DNA from: Botryosphaeria dothidea
Taxonomy: Eukaryota > Ascomycota > Dothideomycetes > Botryosphaeriales > Botryosphaeriaceae
Reading direction: 5' to 3'
Assembly: GCA_011503125.2 (NCBI GenBank)
Contig: WWBZ02000040.1
Span: 3,348,001 to 3,412,000 of the forward strand
Length of the DNA stretch: 64,000 bases
In this document: positions 58,895-64,000 of the stretch, piece after piece
How positions within the stretch are numbered: position 1 is the first letter of the stretch
How the letters are laid out: each line of letters begins with the position of its first letter
Notes under the pieces: generated by a model
Told to the model about the DNA's origin: nothing
The model's input: only the letters and a program-made list of their open reading frames with translations
Databases searched by the model: none
Program-made: the position numbers and the translations under genes

Positions 58895-60532
58895 CTAAGA
58901 GGCCGTCACAGTAATATTCACGATGTAGTACTTCGTTCTGGTCTCGATATAAGGCCAAAAATTCACACTCACGATCTCCCTCGAAGTCTTGATTTCCTCT
59001 CCGGCCCGCTCTCTCAGCCGAGCATTGCGCTGAAGCATATCGAACTCCTCGTTCGCCCAATCTTCTTGTGCCCCTATGGTAATTCCGGAGTCTGCGGCGG
59101 ACCCTACGAAGACTGCAAGTTTGGATTGATCTCCAGGACGCTCAAAAATAAGCACAACAGCCAGCATTTTCTCGCCTTTTGGCAGCAAAAACGCATGCGT
59201 CGCATGATCCGGAAGCTTGTGCCAAAAGTATATCAGCTGTCCATCTTGCGTCCGCCCTATCTGCAGCTTGTCGTTCGAGCGGTGGCCCAAAGTATTCACA
59301 AACTCGTAGCCCTGCGGTATTATCGGCGCTCCTCCCAGCTGAAGCAGATGCTTGGGATAGAGGCTGCTTTGAGCGCCGCTGACTGGGTTCTGTCGGACGT
59401 ACAATTTTGTCATGACTAGGCCGCTTTCCTTGAGATATGAGAGCTCACCGACTCTGACCCGTGCATACTGCCGGTAATCGTTCTGAGGCTTGAGGGGGTT
59501 AAGGAACCCTTCGATGCGTTTGAGAAAGATGGCCAGGTAGCCGGTGAAGTCCCGCGACGGGACCGGGCAGTTGAGTGCGGCCTGGTAAATGTCGCCGGCG
59601 AAGTGGGTCAGACGTAGTGAGATCTGGAGACCTTTGTTGGTTTTGGCGAATGGCGGACGTCGCTCCCAGTCGGAATAGGGTACGAACTGGCCTGAATCGG
59701 CGAAGTATCTCGAGGAGGTCGCAAGGAGTCCATACAGGGCTTCTTCACCATGCTCCTTCTTGCGTTCTTCATCAGTCGTGGACCTCCATGCGAATATGGT
59801 CTCGTCATCCGTTTCCTGCATGATCTGCTCTTGCAACCGTACAAACGCTTTCTCACCACCTTCTCCGTAGAGCATGGGCATATTGACGTTGAAAAGCCCC
59901 ATCAAGCAATATGCCCCGTCCTCAGGCCTGGACGTCTCTCGGGTCGCAGCCCACGACATCCTTCTCGCAACACTGACGGAGGCTAAATCCTTCGTCCCCT
60001 CCAGAATTCCAAAGTCGATCTTTGTAATTCCCGCCAGAACCTCCTTCAAATCCCGCTTTGTCCCCAGCTCGACCCAGCCACGCGAGAAAAACACGATCTC
60101 CCTTGGCGCAACAAGCTCTTGCAAGGTCCACCCGCGTCTGAACCACTCGCTCTTTGCGAACGCGCCGCCATCCCCGGCGAACGGATCGGCATCGTCGGGC
60201 ACGTCGAAGAGATATGCGTAGCAGACCTCAGCTTCGCGATACCAGCGGTACATGGAGTTTATGGCTTCGGACAGCTCGGCACTGCTCGTTTTGTCGATGC
60301 AACACGTGTCCACCCATACGTAATCCATGCCATCCTCAGCGGCGCGTTTTCTTGCAGCTTCGATCTTCAGGAGTCCAGACTTTGGGCCCGCCAAGACATC
60401 ACCAGTTCGGGTATCGAAGTCTTTGAATGTGACTTCCTCGTCCGTCCAGCGGTGGGAGAGGATGGCGTACTTCTTGACGCCGCAGTGCGCGACTTGCTCC
60501 AAATCCCATCTTCGCGTGTTGATCAGATGCAT
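58895..60532 (-). CDS. HET-domain protein (heterokaryon incompatibility family)
   Basis: A single exon of 545 residues starting MHLINTRRWDLEQ. The HET domain fills about residues 20-170, with the standard blocks YAILSHRWTDEEVTFKDF, YVWVDTCCIDKTSSAELSEA, AINSMYRWYREAEVCYAYL and FRRGWTLQELVAPREIVFF, then YCLMGLFNVNMPMLYGEGG. HET proteins trigger cell death after fusion of genetically different hyphae, or act in NLR-like immune modules; allelic partners cannot be seen here. No NACHT, WD40 or ankyrin repeats follow. The C-terminal 300 residues are beta-rich without a recognised domain. The intronless structure is common for the family. Confidence 0.93.
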   Translation of the reverse strand: MHLINTRRWDLEQVAHCGVKKYAILSHRWTDEEVTFKDFDTRTGDVLAGPKSGLLKIEAARKRAAEDGMDYVWVDTCCIDKTSSAELSEAINSMYRWYREAEVCYAYLFDVPDDADPFAGDGGAFAKSEWFRRGWTLQELVAPREIVFFSRGWVELGTKRDLKEVLAGITKIDFGILEGTKDLASVSVARRMSWAATRETSRPEDGAYCLMGLFNVNMPMLYGEGGEKAFVRLQEQIMQETDDETIFAWRSTTDEERKKEHGEEALYGLLATSSRYFADSGQFVPYSDWERRPPFAKTNKGLQISLRLTHFAGDIYQAALNCPVPSRDFTGYLAIFLKRIEGFLNPLKPQNDYRQYARVRVGELSYLKESGLVMTKLYVRQNPVSGAQSSLYPKHLLQLGGAPIIPQGYEFVNTLGHRSNDKLQIGRTQDGQLIYFWHKLPDHATHAFLLPKGEKMLAVVLIFERPGDQSKLAVFVGSAADSGITIGAQEDWANEEFDMLQRNARLRERAGEEIKTSREIVSVNFWPYIETRTKYYIVNITVTAS

Positions 60533-61257
60533 GATGAGGAATGTGTTGAACGATAGATGTCGTGATCTATGTCGGATGTTGGCTGCGGGGTAAAGGCTCG
60601 CTTATAGTGGCGGTAAAAGATTGTGATAGGGAGCCGCATCCTGGTTCTCTGACAGGGATTGTAAAGCTTTCAAGATGCTATTAAACAGAGTGCTGCAGCC
60701 AACGGTCAGCGCCGAATAGATTTCCCCGTAGGTAAAGGTCCAGTCAAAGCTGCATGGGAAGCCAAAGCATTCGTTTGGACAAATTTGTCGCCAGAGACCA
60801 AATACACTTGCGTTCGGACGCATGCTGCAACCTCCCAGAAATCTTGAAGTTTCAAACGGCCGTAATGACTCTTCAACCGACTACAGCATTTCTCTTTAGG
60901 ACTAGGTACAATAGACTAGGTCCAATTTAATAGATTCGCTTGATCTCCACCTTTGTCAAAAGAAGCAAAAACTGAAAAGGTGTACTGACTGGCACTGTCG
61001 AAATAAAAAGCAGCCCCGTTTCAATGGCATCAAACTATGAATTAAGTCTTTGTACGAATGCTTCGGCCCGAAGGTGTGGGGAAACCTGAAGAGTCGAGAA
61101 TCTCTCATGAAAACTAGGAATTTCCTCCATCTAACGAATCCGCCCCACCAGCTTCTCCTGGACCGGACCATTTTATTGGTGCGGAGGCCAACAGAGAAAA
61201 ATGCGGTTGCTGACTGACCTGGCTAGCGATATAGGGATCCAAAATCACCACCATCGA
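60533..61257. other. 725-bp spacer, HET promoter / MFS 3' flank
   Basis: AT-richer sequence without a supported gene. The HET promoter and the end of the MFS transcript lie here. Confidence 0.5.
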
Positions 61258-63519
61258 CTACCAAATCGCGCAGCAGGTAGTTTGACTGCGCAAAGAAATC
61301 CGAGGAAGAAAGTGACCTATCGCGGAAGTTGTTATTTTTCGTTCAACAGCTCGTTCATCGATTTGAACATTCACTACACCTCCACCACGCCAAAGCATAT
61401 ACGCCCCGAACGACAGAGTGAAAATCTCAAAAGTACTCACCCCGGCTGCATAAAACGGCAGCCCCAACCACCCACCCCCGAAACCGCTCCTCGACAACCT
61501 CATCCCCATCCCAAACAGCGCCGCAAACGCCACCTCTCCAGTCAACACGGCAACCAACTCCAACAGCGCAATCCCCGCATACAACTGCCCCATCCGCGTC
61601 CCCGTGCCCTCTCTCTCCCCTTCCTCTCCATCATCGCCACCGCCGCCAGACGACGCACCAGGCACCCCCACCGCAAAGTGCGCCACGAGCCCCCTCATCG
61701 TCTGCGTGATCCCGTTCCCCGCCGCCCCCAGCACCATCCCGACCACCACCAACAGCACCCCCATCTCCCTACCGCCCCCCTGAAACACGCTCGCGCCCCC
61801 GACGCACAGGCTCCCCGCCGCCAGGAACCCCAAACTGCACCGCGCGACCCACGTGTCGACGACGACCGCGGGCACCGCGCGGCGCTGCGTAGCCGCTGCG
61901 CCCAGCACGGGCAGGACGAGCAGGACGAGCAGCGAGACGGCGCCTTTGAGGGAGAGGAGGTAGCCGGCAGAGGCGAGGGGCCAGCGGAGGACCTTGGAGG
62001 CGAATTGGAGGGTGAGGTGGTAGCTCATGAGGGCGAAGGTCTTGAGGAAGATGGTGGTGAAGCAGAGGAGGAGCGGGGCGCTGGGGGAGGAGTGGAGGAG
62101 GTGGGGGAGGGAGGTGGCGAAATTGCGGGCGATGTGGAGGAGGGAGGCGTCCTGTGGGGTTGGGATTAGTGCTGTGAGGATGGGAAAAGAAGGGGTGCGG
62201 GCTTGCCTTGGGTTTTGCGGACGTGTTTTCGGTGGCTGCGCCTTCTATCACGCTGTCGTGGCGGCGGCGTCGTGGGCGCGGGGGCAGGGTCTCGGGCATT
62301 GCTAGGATTATTGGGAGGGACATTAGTAGGATTGGAGTGCTTATCTTGAAGGGGAGCCAGAGGTCCCGGGACAAGAGCCAAGATCCGCCTGCGGCGGAGA
62401 CGATATCAGTTACTCGAATGAGAGCGCCGACCAAATAGAAAGTGGACGTTCTAGAATGTGTTAGCTTCGAGATCTGAGCAGCCCTAAAAAGAAAGAGACG
62501 CAGAAACGAGAACTGTCCGCAGGAGAAGGACCAAGGAATATGATGTCTACCTCGAGTTTTCCGGTGCAACATCAACAATCACCGTATTCATGAGCGCTGA
62601 TATGTTTCGATGACCGCCACCCATGAACTGAAAGACCGCACACGCCCAGACCAGTTTGGTTGGAAAGATGTCATGGAAATAGCCTGAACATCAAAATTTC
62701 AGCAACTCTCTAGATGGGCAGAGATTCACGGGATTCCTACAGATCATAATCACCCAGAGATAGCTCAATATCTGGCCCGTCATACCCAGCAGCAGCACGG
62801 GCTTTCTGCCCCACACATCTGCTAGTCGTCCGAAGAGCACGGTGCAAAGAAGGCCTAGAGGACACAGCAATCAGGCATCGCATACAATTTTCAAAGCATG
62901 CTCGCAAGCTCTCACTCAACACCAGCCATCCCTGAGCACATGCTAAAGGATCAACATCGCATAACCAGCTTCACAGAAATGAAAGAGCGACGAAAATAAA
63001 AATTGACTGTGAAGCAGTAAACCCACCAGGAACCGCTGCGAACAGCCCCTTCAGCGCGCGCAGGTACGCCAGCTCGACCTGGATGGCGTCGCGCTTGCAC
63101 AGCTCCTCGCGCACGTACCGCAGCGGCGGCGGGCCGACGAGCGACGGGTCGCGCGCGAGATAGTAGTCGCGGCAGACGGCCGTCTCGAGCAGGCGCACCT
63201 CGGGCGCTGCCGTCAGGCCGTCGCCGAGGTCCGCGACGAGCGAGAGCGCGCCGCAGAGGATGGCAGCGCGGGGCCAGAAGCGGGAGCGAGGACGAGTGTC
63301 CGAGCGCTGCTGCGACGGTGGTGCGGGGGAGCGGGAGTGTTGGGAGTCAGGTCGCGGGCGGGCGGCGGGTGCGGTGCCGCTGTTGTCATGGCGGGTGTCG
63401 TAGGGCTGCGAGCTTAATGGGGTGGAGGAGGGGTCAGGGTGCTGTCCTGGGTGGAGCAGTGGTGTTGTCTCCTCGGCATCGGCTTCGAGTAGAACTGAAC
63501 GAGTAATTGAGTTCTCCAT
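61258..63519 (-). CDS. MFS transporter (drug/solute facilitator, about 12 membrane segments)
   Basis: Five exons (63519-63027, 62854-62741, 62683-62551, 62450-62207, 62151-61258) give 625 residues. A hydrophilic, Ser/Pro-rich N-terminus of about 85 residues precedes the first membrane segment (AAILCGALSLVADLGDGL). The MFS signature between segments 2 and 3 is FGRLADVWGRKPVLLLGMTG, and a conserved block VFQFMGGGHRNISALMN follows. The C-half has clear helices (GAVSLLVLLVLPVLGA, LLVVVGMVLGAAGNGI, LYAGIALLELVAVLTG). The substrate cannot be told. The central loop is basic (PRPRRRRHD) and the loop near GASSGGGGDDGEEG is low in complexity. Intron 4 is GC-AG. A strong donor-like GTGAGT at 61440 within the last exon makes the final 45 residues uncertain. 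Confidence 0.88.
62152..62206 (-). other. GC-AG intron 4 of the MFS gene (55 nt)
   Basis: The donor AAG^GCAAGC matches the known consensus for GC donors, and the acceptor is CCCCACAG. It joins AKPK to DASLLHIARNFAT in phase 0. No GT near the junction offers an in-frame alternative, and reading through leads to a Pro/Arg-rich frame. Confidence 0.85.
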
Positions 63520-63592
63520 TTACAAATTCGATGGGAATAAGAGAATTGGGGTTGAATTAGTTGGGTTGAAAGGCATGAAGGGACGTCTACAA

Positions 63593-63870
63593 TCAAGCCG
63601 CGTTTACCCCTCCTTCATGCAGCCACTCAACCTTATCTCTAAAGCTTCTAATTGGGAGCCCTGGGAGGAATGTGAGCTCTTGCATGGATGCAGATAAACA
63701 CCCAATCAAATGAGTCAAATACACATTGTACACCTCATACACGGCAACGACAAAATCAATGCCGGCGAGCTCAAACCAGGTAGCAGGGATGTGGTACCAA
63801 TCAACGCCAAGCTTAGTACAGATTGGACGCATCTCTTGTTCGTGAGTGAAACCCAAATCAAGATTGAATT
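63593..63870 (-). CDS. Possible last exon of a gene beyond the right edge
   Basis: After an acceptor-like CTCGACAG at 63878-63871 a frame of about 92 codons runs to the TGA at 63593. It reads FNLDLGFTHEQEMRPICTKL, then WYHIPATWFELAGIDFVVAV, with a balanced composition that looks protein-like. No family was recognised. The upstream exon would lie at or past the window edge. It ends 73 bp before the MFS start codon, which is tight for a separate gene on the same strand. Confidence 0.3.
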
Positions 63871-64000
63871 CTGTCGAGACGACTGCCTAAAAGCAAGTCT
63901 AAATTTTCCTTGCCCTGTCGACGCCTTAACACCTCGCTTCGTTCAAACGCCGGCATCGTGCATAATGTTTGACTAGTGGGCAGCACGTACTCTTTGATGG

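Noticed and set aside
61201..62169. 322-codon plus-strand frame opposite the MFS gene
   Set aside because: His/Pro/Arg-rich composition typical of an antisense GC-rich frame; the minus strand encodes clear membrane helices.
58895..63519. Secondary-metabolite cluster
   Set aside because: A transporter is present but no synthase, terpene cyclase, P450 or tailoring enzyme lies nearby.
1..64000. tRNA or 5S rRNA genes
   Set aside because: Checked for B-box-like GGTTCGANTCC on both strands; the few partial matches lack an A-box at the right distance.

Overview
The window is nuclear DNA of a filamentous ascomycete (Pezizomycotina). The evidence is many genes with short introns (about 50-90 nt) that carry GTxxGT donors and CTAAC/CTGAC-type branch points. 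It also holds a HET-domain gene, a Zn2Cys6 regulator of fungal type, a DUF4045/gelsolin protein, a silencing-type RNA-dependent RNA polymerase, a fungal thaumatin-like protein and a SUR2 sphingolipid hydroxylase. A dothideomycete is my best guess, but the sequence alone does not prove the class. I rebuilt each gene model by hand from open frames, splice consensus and family motifs. Every complete model closes in frame across all its exons.

Layout from left to right: (1) a secreted repeat protein running off the left edge (minus); a 2.0 kb gap; a 2010-residue DUF4045/gelsolin-repeat protein (minus); an ARL2 small GTPase with a 17-nt microexon and a GC-AG intron (minus). (2) A divergent GNAT acetyltransferase-like gene (plus); a 1.5 kb gap holding a degenerate repeat; the mRNA 3'-end endonuclease YSH1/CPSF73 (minus), divergent from TFIID subunit TAF4 (plus). 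(3) An Xaa-Pro aminopeptidase with a very long Gln-rich tail (minus), divergent from a GPI-anchored thaumatin-like protein (plus), then a cytosolic-type beta-mannosidase and a Zn2Cys6 regulator (both plus), which together suggest polysaccharide metabolism. (4) Phosphatidylinositol synthase and a serine beta-lactamase-like hydrolase (plus). (5) An RNA-dependent RNA polymerase and TCTP (minus), the latter divergent from SUR2 (plus). (6) A less conserved right third: a second cluster of the degenerate repeat, a gene killed by six in-frame nonsense codons with no frameshift, a pseudokinase-like protein, a HET-domain protein, an MFS transporter with a GC-AG intron, and possibly the last exon of a gene beyond the right edge.

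Most genes are housekeeping: actin and tubulin biology, mRNA 3' processing, transcription initiation, phospholipid and sphingolipid synthesis. No biosynthetic cluster core, transposase or reverse transcriptase was seen. The most notable items are the nonsense-only pseudogene at 50.96-52.67 kb, the prolidase-tail fusion, and the TGCGCCCT-headed degenerate repeats at 15.4 and 50.2 kb.
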